DNA from: Streptomyces erythrochromogenes
Lineage (GTDB): Bacteria > Actinomycetota > Actinomycetes > Streptomycetales > Streptomycetaceae
Direction: 5' to 3'
DNA: 64,000 nt
Assembly (NCBI RefSeq): GCF_036170895.1
Contig: NZ_CP108036.1
Span: forward strand, 8,095,501 to 8,159,500
Made by a program: the position numbers and the translations under genes. The notes under the pieces are model-generated. The model did no database searches and was not told the DNA's origin. It saw nothing but the letters and a program-made list of their open reading frames with translations. Every line of letters begins with the position of its first letter. Within the stretch, counting starts at the first letter, position 1. Shown one piece after another: positions 1 through 8,542 of this stretch.

Positions 1-2
1 AC

Positions 3-635
3 CTCAATCCGGCGGTGACCGTCGCGCTGGCCGCGTTCAAGGACTTCCCGTGGAAGAAGGTGGCCCCCTACGCGCTGGCCCAGGTGGCCGGCGCCTTCGT
101 GGCCGCGCTGATCGTCCGCTGGAACTACACCGAGGCGCTGGCCGCGGCCGACCCCGGCCACACCATCAAGACGCAGGGCGTCTTCTCCACCCTCCCGGCC
201 AACGGGAACACGAACCTGCCGGTGACCGAGTGGGGCGCACTGCGCGACCAGATCATCGGCACCGCCATCCTGCTCCTGCTGATCTTCGCCGTCACGGACC
301 TGCTGGGCACGCCTCCCGGCGCCAACCTCGCCCCGTTCATCGTCGGCCTGATCGTGGTGGCGATCGGCATGGCGTGGGGCACCAACGCCGGTTACGCGAT
401 CAACCCGGCCCGTGACCTCGGCCCCCGCCTGGCCAGCTACCTCACCGGATACGGCGGGGCGTGGCGAGACCAGTACGGGCAGCTCTACTTCTGGGTCCCG
501 ATCATCGGCCCCTTCATCGGCGGTGTGCTCGGAGCGGGCCTCTACAAGTTCCTCATCGGCCGGTTCCTGCCGGACGCCGGAGCGGAGCCCCCCGGACGGG
601 TGCCGGAACCCGAACCGGAACCGGAGAAGAGCTGA
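3..635 (+). CDS. glpF: Glycerol uptake facilitator (MIP family), 5' truncated by the window
   Basis: Membrane channel that lets glycerol diffuse into the cell for phosphorylation by the kinase encoded next. The frame is open from the first bases and the first Asn-Pro-Ala pore box lies at bases 6-14, so the start codon is upstream of the window; 210 residues are visible. A second pore box, NPARDLGPR, is near base 402. The Asp following that box is typical of aquaglyceroporins rather than water-only channels. Several hydrophobic helices are visible, and the C-terminus ends in a charged Pro-Glu-rich tail. The glycerol kinase gene follows after 81 bases, presumably in the same operon. The family assignment is firm; glycerol as substrate is inferred from the neighbour. 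Confidence 0.93.
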   Translation, partial: LNPAVTVALAAFKDFPWKKVAPYALAQVAGAFVAALIVRWNYTEALAAADPGHTIKTQGVFSTLPANGNTNLPVTEWGALRDQIIGTAILLLLIFAVTDLLGTPPGANLAPFIVGLIVVAIGMAWGTNAGYAINPARDLGPRLASYLTGYGGAWRDQYGQLYFWVPIIGPFIGGVLGAGLYKFLIGRFLPDAGAEPPGRVPEPEPEPEKS

Positions 636-716
636 CCGCGCACGGGACGGACCGGCCACGGCCGTCCGTCCCCGCCGGAACCCCACACGCGGTATCCCCC
701 AGAGGAGGCACACCCC

Positions 717-2234
717 ATGGCTGACTTCGTCGGCGCGGTGGACCAGGGCACCACGAGCACCCGTTTCATGATCTTCGACCATGCCGGCAACGAGGTGGCG
801 AAACACCAGCTGGAGCACTCCCAGATCCTCCCGCGCTCGGGATGGGTCGAACACGACCCGGTGGAGATCTGGGAACGCACCAACTCGGTGATCCAGAACG
901 CCCTCCGGCACGGCAACCTCGACGCCTCCGACCTCGCGGCCGTCGGCATCACCAACCAGCGCGAGACGACCGTCGTCTGGGACCCCCGCACCGGGCGCCC
1001 GTACTACAACGCCATCGTCTGGCAGGACACCCGTACCGACTCCATCGCCGCGGCGCTGGAGCGCGGCGGCCAGGGCGAGGTCATCCGCCGCAAGGCGGGG
1101 CTGCCCCCGGCCACCTACTTCTCCGGCGGCAAGATCCAGTGGATCCTGGAGAACGTCGACGGGGTGCGGGAGGCCGCCGAGAAGGGCCACGCCCTCTTCG
1201 GCAACACCGACTGCTGGGTGCTGTGGAACCTCACCGGAGGCCCCGACGGAGGCGTCCACGCCACCGACGTCACCAACGCCAGCCGCACCATGCTCATGGA
1301 CCTGGAAACCCTCGACTGGGACGACGAACTGCTCGGCTTCTTCGGCATCCCCCGGTCCATGCTGCCCACGATCAACCCGTCCTCCCACCCCGAGGCGTAC
1401 GGACGGACCCGCACCTCCCGGCCGTTGCGGGAGGCCATTCCCATCACGGGCGTGCTCGGCGACCAGCAGGCGGCCACCGTGGGCCAGGTCTGCTTCGCTC
1501 CCGGCGAGGCGAAGAACACGTACGGGACCGGCAACTTCCTGGTCCTCAACACCGGGACGGAACTCGTCCGCTCGCAGCACGGCCTCCTGACCACCGTGGC
1601 CTACCAGTTCGGCGACAGCCCCGCGGTCTACGCCCTCGAAGGCTCCATCGCGGTCACCGGCTCCGCCGTGCAGTGGCTGCGCGACCAGCTGAAGATCATC
1701 ACCGACGCCGGCGAGAGCGAACGCCTGGCCCGCACGGTCGAGGACAGCGGAGGGATCTACTTCGTCCCCGCCTTCTCCGGCCTGTTCGCCCCGTACTGGC
1801 GCTCCGACGCCCGCGGCGCCATCGTCGGCCTCGCCCGCTACCACGACAACGGCCACCTGGCGCGGGCCACTCTGGAGGCCATCTGCTACCAGAGCCGCGA
1901 CGTCGTGGAGGCCATGGAGCAGGACTCGGGCGTACACCTCGACGTGCTCAAGGTCGACGGCGGGGTCACCGCCAACGACCTGTGCATGCAGACGCAGTCC
2001 GACGTCCTCGGCGTACCGGTCAGCCGCCCCGTCGTGGCCGAGACCACCGCGCTCGGCGCCGCCTACGCGGCCGGCCTCGCCACCGGTTTCTGGCGGGACA
2101 CGGACGAACTGCGCACCCACTGGCAGGAGTCCAAGCGCTGGGAGCCCCAGTGGTCCGAGGAGCGGCGCGCCGAAGGGTACGAGGGCTGGAAGCGGGCGGT
2201 GGAGCGCACCCTGGACTGGGCCAAGGTCGAATAG
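717..2234 (+). CDS. glpK: Glycerol kinase
   Basis: Phosphorylates glycerol to sn-glycerol 3-phosphate with ATP in the cytoplasm. The 505 residues match the usual length of the FGGY carbohydrate kinase family. The N-terminal phosphate loop reads [26 protein letters not shown] and [11 protein letters not shown] lie in the middle, and the C-terminal ATPase region has [16 protein letters not shown]. An AGAGGAGG ribosome site precedes the ATG by about 7 bases. The gene follows the glycerol channel in the same direction. No glycerol-3-phosphate dehydrogenase gene follows, unlike many glp operons; the next gene is an unrelated ABC-F ATPase with its own promoter. Confidence 0.97.
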   Translation: MADFVGAVDQGTTSTRFMIFDHAGNEVAKHQLEHSQILPRSGWVEHDPVEIWERTNSVIQNALRHGNLDASDLAAVGITNQRETTVVWDPRTGRPYYNAIVWQDTRTDSIAAALERGGQGEVIRRKAGLPPATYFSGGKIQWILENVDGVREAAEKGHALFGNTDCWVLWNLTGGPDGGVHATDVTNASRTMLMDLETLDWDDELLGFFGIPRSMLPTINPSSHPEAYGRTRTSRPLREAIPITGVLGDQQAATVGQVCFAPGEAKNTYGTGNFLVLNTGTELVRSQHGLLTTVAYQFGDSPAVYALEGSIAVTGSAVQWLRDQLKIITDAGESERLARTVEDSGGIYFVPAFSGLFAPYWRSDARGAIVGLARYHDNGHLARATLEAICYQSRDVVEAMEQDSGVHLDVLKVDGGVTANDLCMQTQSDVLGVPVSRPVVAETTALGAAYAAGLATGFWRDTDELRTHWQESKRWEPQWSEERRAEGYEGWKRAVERTLDWAKVE

Positions 2235-2259
2235 CTGCGGAGGCGGCGGCATAAATGAG

Positions 2260-2289
2260 TTGAGACGAGACGCATCGTCTTGCTATGGT
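2260..2289 (+). promoter_or_regulatory. Promoter with embedded inverted repeat upstream of the ABC-F gene
   Basis: A -35-like TTGAGA (2260-2265) and a -10-like TATGGT (2284-2289) are 18 bases apart. The spacer and -35 overlap a dyad, AGACGA-N6-TCGTCT (2263-2280). This is the geometry of a repressor operator within a promoter. No regulator gene is adjacent, so a TetR-type repressor encoded elsewhere is only a guess. Confidence 0.6.
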
Positions 2290-2295
2290 CGATGC

Positions 2296-2319
2296 ATGTC
2301 CTTCTACTGCTTCCCCTGA
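2296..2319 (+). CDS. Putative leaderless 7-codon leader ORF for the ABC-F gene
   Basis: An ATG lies 7 bases after the predicted -10 box, where transcription would be expected to start. It opens a 7-codon ORF reading Met-Ser-Phe-Tyr-Cys-Phe-Pro-stop. A GC-rich stem-loop (2323-2355) follows at once, then the ABC-F start at 2386. Short hydrophobic leader peptides that stall ribosomes are known upstream of antibiotic-resistance ABC-F genes such as msrD. Function here is inferred from position and size only. Confidence 0.4.
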   Translation: MSFYCFP

Positions 2320-2322
2320 GTC

Positions 2323-2355
2323 CGGGCACGGCGGCCCCGCCGCCTCCGCCGCCCG
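2323..2355 (+). terminator. GC-rich stem-loop between leader ORF and ABC-F gene
   Basis: CGGG (2323-2326) pairs with CCCG (2352-2355) and CGGCGG (2329-2334) with CCGCCG (2346-2351), with a two-base bulge and an 11-base loop. Alternative pairings of the GCC repeats are possible, as expected for an attenuator. There is no U-tract. Confidence 0.4.
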
Positions 2356-2385
2356 TCGACCCTTCACGTCACCAGGGAAAGCACC

Positions 2386-4035
2386 ATGCGCGAACGCGCC
2401 CACACCGCCGTGCCCGCTGCCGTGGCACAGCTGTCCGTCAAGGACGTCACCAAGTCCTACGGCACCCGCACCGTCCTCGACCAGGTCTCCTTCACCGTCC
2501 GCCCCGGCGAGAAGGCCGCAGTCATCGGCGAGAACGGATCCGGCAAGTCCACCCTGCTGCGGCTCCTCGCCGCGGCCGAGCCGCCCGACACCGGCGAGAT
2601 CACCGTCAGCTTCCCCGGCGGCACCGGACACCTCGCACAGACCCTCGACCTCGACCCCGGCCACACCGTGCGGGACGCCGTCGACCTCGCCCTCGCGGAC
2701 CTGCGCGACATGGAGCGACGGCTGCGTGCGGCGGAAGAGGGCCTCGCCGACGCGTCCCCCGCCGAACTCGACGCCTACGGCGAGCTGCTGACCGCGTACG
2801 AGGAACGCGGCGGCTACGAGGCGGACGCCCGCGTCGACGCCGCCCTGCACGGCCTCGGGCTCGCCGGGACCACCCGCGACCGCCCGCTCGGCTCGCTCTC
2901 CGGCGGCGAGCAGTCCCGGCTCGCGCTCGCCTGCGTGCTGGCCGCCGCCCCCGAGCTGCTGCTCCTCGACGAGCCGACCAACCACCTCGACGCCGCGGCC
3001 GTGCACTGGCTCGAAGAGCACCTGCGCGCCCACCGGGGCACCGTCGTCGCCGTCACCCACGACCGGGGCTTCCTGGAGCGCATCGCCACCACCGTCCTCG
3101 AGGTCGACCGGGGTGCGCGCACCGTGCACCGGTACGGCGACGGCTGGCCGGGCTACCGCGCCGCGAAGGCGGCCGCCCGCCGGCGCGCGGAGCAGGAGCA
3201 CGCGGACTGGCTCGCGGAACTCACCCGGACCGAGGACCTGCTCGGAGCCGCCGCGAAACGCCTGGCCACCACCGGCAAGGACCCGCGGCAGGGCTTCGGC
3301 AAACACCGCCGGTCGCACGAGGCCAAGCTCGGCGGACAGGTCCGGGCCGTCCGGGAGCGGCTGGCCCACCTGCGGCGCAACCCGGTGGCGGCGCCGCCGG
3401 AACCCCTGAGGTTCACGGCGGCGCTGCCCGCGGCGGGCGGCGGGGACCGGAACGCCGCCGCCCCGCTCGCCGAGCTCGAGGGCGTGGCCGTCGGGGACCG
3501 GCTGCGCCTCGACGGCCTGCTGGCCGTCGGGCCGGGGGAGCGGCTGCTGATCACGGGCGAGAACGGGGCCGGCAAGACCACCCTGCTGCGCGTCCTGGCG
3601 GGCGACCTGGAGCCCGACGCGGGGACCGTACGCCGCCCGGCCCGGATCGGGTACCTCGCGCAGGAGCTGCCCGCCCGCTCCAGCCGGCTGCCGCTGCTCG
3701 CCGCCTTCGCGGCCGGCAGGCCCGGGCTGCCGGAGGAGTACGCCCGGCCGCTGCTGGCGCTGGGCCTGTTCCGCGAGGAGGACCTGCACGTCCCGGTCGC
3801 GGCCCTGTCCGCGGGCCAGCAGCGGCGGCTGCAGATCGCAAACCTGGTGACCCGCCCGGCGGACCTCCTGGTCCTGGACGAGCCGACGAACCACATCGCC
3901 CTCGACCTCGTCGAGGACCTTGAGGCGGCCCTCGCCGCGTACCCGGGAGCGGTGGTCGCGGTCTCGCACGACCGCGGATTCCGCCGGCGGTTCCCGGGAG
4001 GGCAGCTGGAGCTGCGCGCCCGCCGAAGGCACTGA
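2386..4035 (+). CDS. ABC-F family ATP-binding protein (ribosome-protection type)
   Basis: A 549-residue soluble protein with two ABC ATPase domains and no membrane segments. Domain 1 has Walker A GENGSGKST near residue 47, the signature LSGGEQ near 168 and Walker B LLLLDEPTNHLD. Domain 2 has GENGAGKTT near residue 390, the variant signature LSAGQQ and LLVLDEPTNHI. The charged linker between them is the region that reaches the ribosomal peptidyl-transferase centre in ABC-F proteins. The family displaces ribosome-bound antibiotics (OleB, TlrC type) or assists translation; which applies here cannot be read from sequence. An AGGGAAAG ribosome site precedes the ATG. A dyad-containing promoter and a 7-codon leader ORF lie upstream. 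Confidence 0.93.
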   Translation: MRERAHTAVPAAVAQLSVKDVTKSYGTRTVLDQVSFTVRPGEKAAVIGENGSGKSTLLRLLAAAEPPDTGEITVSFPGGTGHLAQTLDLDPGHTVRDAVDLALADLRDMERRLRAAEEGLADASPAELDAYGELLTAYEERGGYEADARVDAALHGLGLAGTTRDRPLGSLSGGEQSRLALACVLAAAPELLLLDEPTNHLDAAAVHWLEEHLRAHRGTVVAVTHDRGFLERIATTVLEVDRGARTVHRYGDGWPGYRAAKAAARRRAEQEHADWLAELTRTEDLLGAAAKRLATTGKDPRQGFGKHRRSHEAKLGGQVRAVRERLAHLRRNPVAAPPEPLRFTAALPAAGGGDRNAAAPLAELEGVAVGDRLRLDGLLAVGPGERLLITGENGAGKTTLLRVLAGDLEPDAGTVRRPARIGYLAQELPARSSRLPLLAAFAAGRPGLPEEYARPLLALGLFREEDLHVPVAALSAGQQRRLQIANLVTRPADLLVLDEPTNHIALDLVEDLEAALAAYPGAVVAVSHDRGFRRRFPGGQLELRARRRH

Positions 4036-4211
4036 CCGCGGTCCCGTCCGCGGGCCCTGCGTCGTCCGCGCGGGCGGCGGGCCCGGGGGGCGGGGAGGGA
4101 GGTCACAGGCCTCGCCCCTTATGGACTTCTTGCTCCGTATGTCACCCTGGCCCTCAACCGGGTCACCCACCTGCCGCTCGACCCGGGCGACCGACCCCCA
4201 CGGATGCGCCC

Positions 4212-4970
4212 ATGCCCCTGACGTTCCCGTCCCGAGCCGTACCCGTCGTGCTCGCCGGCGCCGTGACCGCCCTGCTGGCGGCCTGCGGGCCCTCGGCCGC
4301 CGCGGGCCCCGCGGCGGCGCCCCGGACGGCCGAGGCGCCCGCAGCCTCCGCTTCCGCCCCCGCCACCGGCCCGGCGTCCGCCCGGCCCGCCCTGCCCGCG
4401 GCCTCCGCCGCGCACGCACCCGCGGCCACGCCGGCTCAGGACCCCGTCGACGTCCGCACCCGGGAGTCGACCCTGTCCATACCCTCCGCGGGCATATCCG
4501 GGCTGCGCGTGGTGCCGTACGAGGGCACCACCGACGACGCGCCCGGGACCCGCATCCAGGACCGCGGACACGCGGCCAGCCCGTACGGGAAGCAGGGCGG
4601 GGTCGGACCCGGCCAGGTGGGGAACTTCCTGGTCACCGCGCACCGCCTGTCGGCCGGCGGCCCGCTGCGGGACCTGCCCGCCGTCGACGAGGGCGACACG
4701 GTGACCGTGACGGTGGGCGGGGTGGAGTACACCTACGAGATCACCGCGACCCGCAAGACGTCCTTCCGGTCGCAGCGCTCCCTCGACGAACAGCGGGCGG
4801 CGGTCCCCGGTTCACCCGGGGCGACCCCCACCCAGGCCATGATCACCATCTCGACCTGCGCCACACCGGAGGACCACGCCGAGGGCAACTTCTGGAGCGA
4901 CGCCCAGGGCAACCCCGAGCACCGCATCGACAAGGTCGGCGTCCTGCGCAAGACCACTACGGTCCCCTAG
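4212..4970 (+). CDS. Class E/F-type sortase with lipoprotein signal
   Basis: A 252-residue exported transpeptidase-like protein. The N-terminus is a signal peptide ending in the lipobox-like LLAAC, followed by an Ala/Pro-rich spacer to about residue 85. The sortase barrel starts near LSIPSAGISGLRVVPYEG. The catalytic triad candidates are visible: His in TAHR, Cys in ITISTC and Arg in HRID. Sortases of this class anchor surface proteins in actinomycetes and are often lone genes. A lipid anchor in place of a transmembrane anchor is unusual. The gene converges on the phosphatase gene with a 4-base overlap of coding ends. No sorting-signal substrate is encoded nearby. Confidence 0.85.
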   Translation: MPLTFPSRAVPVVLAGAVTALLAACGPSAAAGPAAAPRTAEAPAASASAPATGPASARPALPAASAAHAPAATPAQDPVDVRTRESTLSIPSAGISGLRVVPYEGTTDDAPGTRIQDRGHAASPYGKQGGVGPGQVGNFLVTAHRLSAGGPLRDLPAVDEGDTVTVTVGGVEYTYEITATRKTSFRSQRSLDEQRAAVPGSPGATPTQAMITISTCATPEDHAEGNFWSDAQGNPEHRIDKVGVLRKTTTVP

Positions 4971-7039
4971 GATGCGGCGCGGCGGATCCGGGCCAGGACC
5001 AGGACCGTGTCGTCGGTCGCCTCGTCGGGCAGCAGGTTCGCGATGATCCGGTCGGCGGCCTCCTCCAGCGGCCCGGTCACCGTGCGCAGCTGTTCCCGCA
5101 GCGCGTCCAGACCGGTTCCGATGTCCTGGCCCCGCGCCTCGATGAGGCCGTCGGTGTAGAGGGCGAGGACCGCGCCCTCGGGCAGGTCGATCGCCGACGA
5201 CCGGTAGGGGACGCCGCCCACCCCCAGCGGGATCCCCAGGCCCTCGCCGATGGTCTGGACGGTGCCGTCCGGGTGGCGCAGCAGGGGCGGCGGATGGCCG
5301 GCGTTCGCGATGCGGGCGCGGCCGGAGTGGGGGTCGTAGACGAGGTAGAGGCAGGTGGCCAGCTGGATGCCGGCCTCCTGCGCGCACGTGTCGAGTTCGG
5401 TGAGCAGCGCCTCGGGGGTGCGGCTGTGGGCGGCAACGGCCTTGGCCGTGATGCGCAGCCGCCCCATCGAGGCGGCGGCCGGTACGCCGTGCCCCATGAC
5501 GTCCCCGACGACGAGCGCGACCCGGTCCCCGGGCAGGTTGATCACGTCGTACCAGTCGCCCCCGACCTCCGTGATCCGGCTGCCCGGGAGGTAGCGGTGG
5601 GCGACGCTCACGTGGGCGCCGGATGCCACGGCGCTGGGCAACAGGGCGCGCTGGAGGGTCAGCGCGATGTCCTGGACGCGGCCGTACAGGCGCGCGTTGT
5701 CCAGGCACAGGGCGGCGCGGGAGGCCAGCTCGCCGGCGAGGGTGACGTCCTGTTCGGTGAAGGCCGGGCGGTCGGCGGATCGGCCGAACATGGCGATGCC
5801 CTGGACCGTGCCCCGCGCGATGAGCGGGGCGAGGACGATGCCGCCCAGACCGCTGTCGAGCAGCAGGCGGGCCCGGTCCTGGTGGGCGGCCGTACGGGTC
5901 GCGAAGGCCTCGTCGACGACGACGGAGAGAGGGCGTCCGCTGCTCAGCATCTGGTGGATGCCGGAGCCCGGCGGGTACGTGACCCGCTCCAGGCCGCCGA
6001 CCAGCTCGGGGGCGGGCGGCGGGAGGACCGTGTCGGCGGCGATCCGGCGGGTGGTCAGCGGCAGCGCGGGGTCGAACCGTTCGTCCTCGTACATCCACTC
6101 GACCATCTCCACGACGGCGCCGTCGCAGAAGTCGGGCATGACGGCGTCGATCAGCTCGCGGGCGGTGACCTCCAGGTCCAAGGTGGTGCCGACCTGGGCC
6201 GATGCGCGGTCCAGGAGATCCAGCCGCTGCCGGGCGGCCGTCGCTTCGAGCAGGGCCTGCTCCCGGTCGGTCACGTCGACGAGCAGCCCGCCCACACCCG
6301 GCCGCGTGTCCCCCGCGCCGCTCAGCGGGAAGAAGCTCACGGAGCGGACCTGGTCCCGGTCGGGCCGGCCGGGTGTGCGCAGTCCGACCAGCGCGCCGAC
6401 CAGGGGGTGGCCCTTCTCGGCCACGGCCCGGAGCATGCGTTCGTACTCGCCCCCGTCGGACGTGATCATGATGTCGGTCATGCGCCGCCCCAGGTGCTCC
6501 AGGACGGGGAGTCCGTCCATGTCGGCCAGCACCTGGTTGAGGTGGACGTAGCGCAGCTCCTCGTCGAGCATGACCAGGCCGATCGGGCAGGTCTCGAAGA
6601 GGGCGTCGAGGAAGACGAGGTTCGTCTTGACCCGGTCGAGCTCGTCGCCCCTGCTGGCCAGGGCCATGACCACGGAGTCGCCCGCGGTCCCGGTCACCGG
6701 GAACACCCGGAAGCCGCAGTCGAAGACCCCGGCTTCGCGGTGCCGGGCGGGCATGCGGACCCGCCAGTAGCCGAGGCTCCGCCCGCGCTCCACCAGCTGC
6801 GCGGCCCCGCCGGGGGCTCCCGGTGCCGGGTCGGGGAAGAGGACGGAGGCCGGCCGGGAGAGCACCTCTTCGGCCGTGTGTCCGAACAGGTTCCGTGCGC
6901 CCGGGCCCCAGTAGCGGATCCGCTCCTCGTCGTCCATGGCGAACACGGCGACCGACACGTGCTCCAGCAGGGACCCCGGCTCGGACCGGATCGGACCAGG
7001 GGTGTCGTCGTCCGCACCCCCTGGCCGGTCCGATGGCAT
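4967..7039 (-). CDS. PAS-PAS-GAF-SpoIIE protein serine phosphatase
   Basis: A 690-residue sensor phosphatase of the PP2C/SpoIIE type, which in actinomycetes dephosphorylates anti-anti-sigma (STAS) proteins. The order from the N-terminus is a PAS domain (about 25-145), a second PAS (about 150-280, around DEELRYVHLNQVLADMDG), a GAF domain (about 295-450) and the phosphatase (about 460-690). Metal-ligand motifs are present: GGDWYD, VVGDVMGHG, ALYTDGLIEAR and DDTVL. No membrane segment is seen, so it is probably cytosolic. No HATPase kinase domain or partner anti-sigma gene is adjacent. A second phosphatase of the same type lies at 24.4 kb. Confidence 0.93.
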   Translation of the reverse strand: MPSDRPGGADDDTPGPIRSEPGSLLEHVSVAVFAMDDEERIRYWGPGARNLFGHTAEEVLSRPASVLFPDPAPGAPGGAAQLVERGRSLGYWRVRMPARHREAGVFDCGFRVFPVTGTAGDSVVMALASRGDELDRVKTNLVFLDALFETCPIGLVMLDEELRYVHLNQVLADMDGLPVLEHLGRRMTDIMITSDGGEYERMLRAVAEKGHPLVGALVGLRTPGRPDRDQVRSVSFFPLSGAGDTRPGVGGLLVDVTDREQALLEATAARQRLDLLDRASAQVGTTLDLEVTARELIDAVMPDFCDGAVVEMVEWMYEDERFDPALPLTTRRIAADTVLPPPAPELVGGLERVTYPPGSGIHQMLSSGRPLSVVVDEAFATRTAAHQDRARLLLDSGLGGIVLAPLIARGTVQGIAMFGRSADRPAFTEQDVTLAGELASRAALCLDNARLYGRVQDIALTLQRALLPSAVASGAHVSVAHRYLPGSRITEVGGDWYDVINLPGDRVALVVGDVMGHGVPAAASMGRLRITAKAVAAHSRTPEALLTELDTCAQEAGIQLATCLYLVYDPHSGRARIANAGHPPPLLRHPDGTVQTIGEGLGIPLGVGGVPYRSSAIDLPEGAVLALYTDGLIEARGQDIGTGLDALREQLRTVTGPLEEAADRIIANLLPDEATDDTVLVLARIRRAAS

Positions 7040-7287
7040 CGGAGGTCCCCCTTCGATCGAGGTCTCTCCTCATTGTGCCCGTCATCCGGGAGGCGGACCC
7101 GGCGGCGCGCCCCGCGGCGGCCGCCATGTCGTACCGACCGGTAATTCAAGCCAAATATTGCCATGCACCTGACAGGCTCCTGACACTTCAAGGTGGCTGT
7201 GGGACGCTCCCGGCACGCACTCCGCACCCCCTGAGAGGCCCAGCGCCTCGCCCACCCCCACCAGTACGTGGCATGGAGGAGCGACCC

Positions 7288-7827
7288 ATGAGGCACACCA
7301 CGCCCATCTCCCGCACCACACGACTCGCCCGCGTCGCCGGGATCGCGACACTCGTCGTCGCGGCGGGCTTGGCCGGTACCGGCACCGCCCTCGCGTACGG
7401 CTCCGCCGCCCCGGCCGCCGACCAGAAGGTCGACGGCGTGATGGTCGTCGCCGGCAACAGCTGTAGTTGGACGAACGGGAGCACCAGCGCCGCCGCCCCG
7501 AACGCCCTCACCGTCGACCGCACCACGATCAACACGCCGGGAGGCAACCTCGCCTGCGGTGGCGGCATCGCCGCCACCCTCAACAACAACCCCGCCTTCA
7601 CGTTCGACGACGCGGCCGGCACGGCCCGGACCGATCTCATCGACATCACCGGGAGGCAGAGCTTCATCTCCTGCCGCTACAAGGCGACGAACATCGTGTG
7701 GGACCGCGACGGCACGAGCCGGAAGTACATCAACCGGGCCTTCACCGCGACCAAGGCCTCGGGCAGTTTCCTGTGCCCGGGCTCGGTGACCACCCCGGCC
7801 GGGGACGCGTCCATGCTGTTCCGCTGA
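7288..7827 (+). CDS. Secreted protein of unknown function
   Basis: A 179-residue protein. The start is chosen at the ATG preceded by GGAGGAG 7 bases upstream, which gives a clean signal peptide: a basic N-terminus (RHTTPISRTTRLAR), a hydrophobic core and a cleavage site near ALAYGSA. The frame extends further upstream, but without a ribosome site. The mature part is rich in Thr, Asn and Gly and contains four cysteines, so extracytoplasmic disulfides are likely. No family recognised. The gene is followed by a very stable hairpin shared with the convergent acetyltransferase gene. Confidence 0.75.
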   Translation: MRHTTPISRTTRLARVAGIATLVVAAGLAGTGTALAYGSAAPAADQKVDGVMVVAGNSCSWTNGSTSAAAPNALTVDRTTINTPGGNLACGGGIAATLNNNPAFTFDDAAGTARTDLIDITGRQSFISCRYKATNIVWDRDGTSRKYINRAFTATKASGSFLCPGSVTTPAGDASMLFR

Positions 7828-7852
7828 GCGCACAGAGCCACCCGTCCCACGC

Positions 7853-7891
7853 CCGGTCCGCCTCCCGGTCCCGTACCGGGAGGCGGACCGG
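7853..7891. terminator. Bidirectional hairpin terminator
   Basis: A perfect 17-bp stem (7853-7869 with 7875-7891) closes a 5-base loop between the convergent genes ending at 7827 and 7892. Arms begin CCGGTCCGCC and end GGCGGACCGG. It is well placed to stop transcription from both sides. Confidence 0.85.
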
Positions 7892-8437
7892 TCAGAGGGC
7901 ATCGAGGAGCATCAGGACCTCGTCCCGGGTGTCGTCGGGTGCGAGGCGCAGGGCTCCGGGCCAGCGGCCGACCTCGCGCCATCCGAGCCGGCCGTAGAAG
8001 TCCTCCAGTCCCTCCCCTCCCCGGGCCGCGAGATGGAGCTGTTCCAGGCCCAGTTCGTCGCGGGCGACCTCCCGCAGTTCCCGCATCAGGGCGGATCCGA
8101 CCCCGCGGCCACGGAGCCCGGGGCGGGTCTGGAGGTGGTGGACCGTGCCCCAGTGCTCCACGAGCCGGTGGGGATCACGGCGCAGGACGACCCATCCGGC
8201 GAGGACGCCGCCGAACGCGGCGGTGACGAGCCGGCTCCGCCGCGGATCGAGGCTGCCGAGGAGTTCGTCCACGACCGGTGCCACCTGTTCGTGGTCCACG
8301 GGCGGGAAGGGGAACCCTGCGGCGCCGCCGGAGTTGGTGACCTCCGTCCAGCAGTCGGTCAACTGGTCCCGGAGAGCGGGACGCACTTCGTGGACGTCGG
8401 AGATCCGGGCGAGTTCGGGCAGGCTGTCATCCGTCAT
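7892..8437 (-). CDS. GNAT family N-acetyltransferase
   Basis: A 181-residue acetyl-CoA-dependent acyltransferase. The acetyl-CoA loop reads LRGRGVGSALMRELREVA near residue 120, and the C-terminal half has the usual LEDFYGRLGWREVG strand-helix. The substrate is unknown; GNAT proteins acetylate antibiotics, amino acids or protein N-termini. No good ribosome site is seen at 8437 or at the alternative ATG at 8449. The gene converges on the secreted-protein gene and diverges from the next one. Confidence 0.87.
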   Translation of the reverse strand: MTDDSLPELARISDVHEVRPALRDQLTDCWTEVTNSGGAAGFPFPPVDHEQVAPVVDELLGSLDPRRSRLVTAAFGGVLAGWVVLRRDPHRLVEHWGTVHHLQTRPGLRGRGVGSALMRELREVARDELGLEQLHLAARGGEGLEDFYGRLGWREVGRWPGALRLAPDDTRDEVLMLLDAL

Positions 8438-8542
8438 GGGAAGGAGCATGTCAGCCGGTACGGACGGCGAAACCGCCTCCGAGGGGGGTGGCGGACTCGG
8501 CCCGGCCGGGGCTTCCCCGCGGCCGGCTTCTAGACTACGCCG

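Noticed and set aside
2292..2385. Alternative upstream frame encoding a run of prolines before the ABC-F gene, possible stalling peptide
   Set aside because: The frame does not stop before the gene and runs on as a shadow ORF; the 7-codon ORF is better placed.
2020..4419. Very long antisense ORF opposite the ABC-F and glycerol kinase genes
   Set aside because: Frame is the mirror of strongly biased codons; Arg/Gly/Pro-rich translation with no family features.
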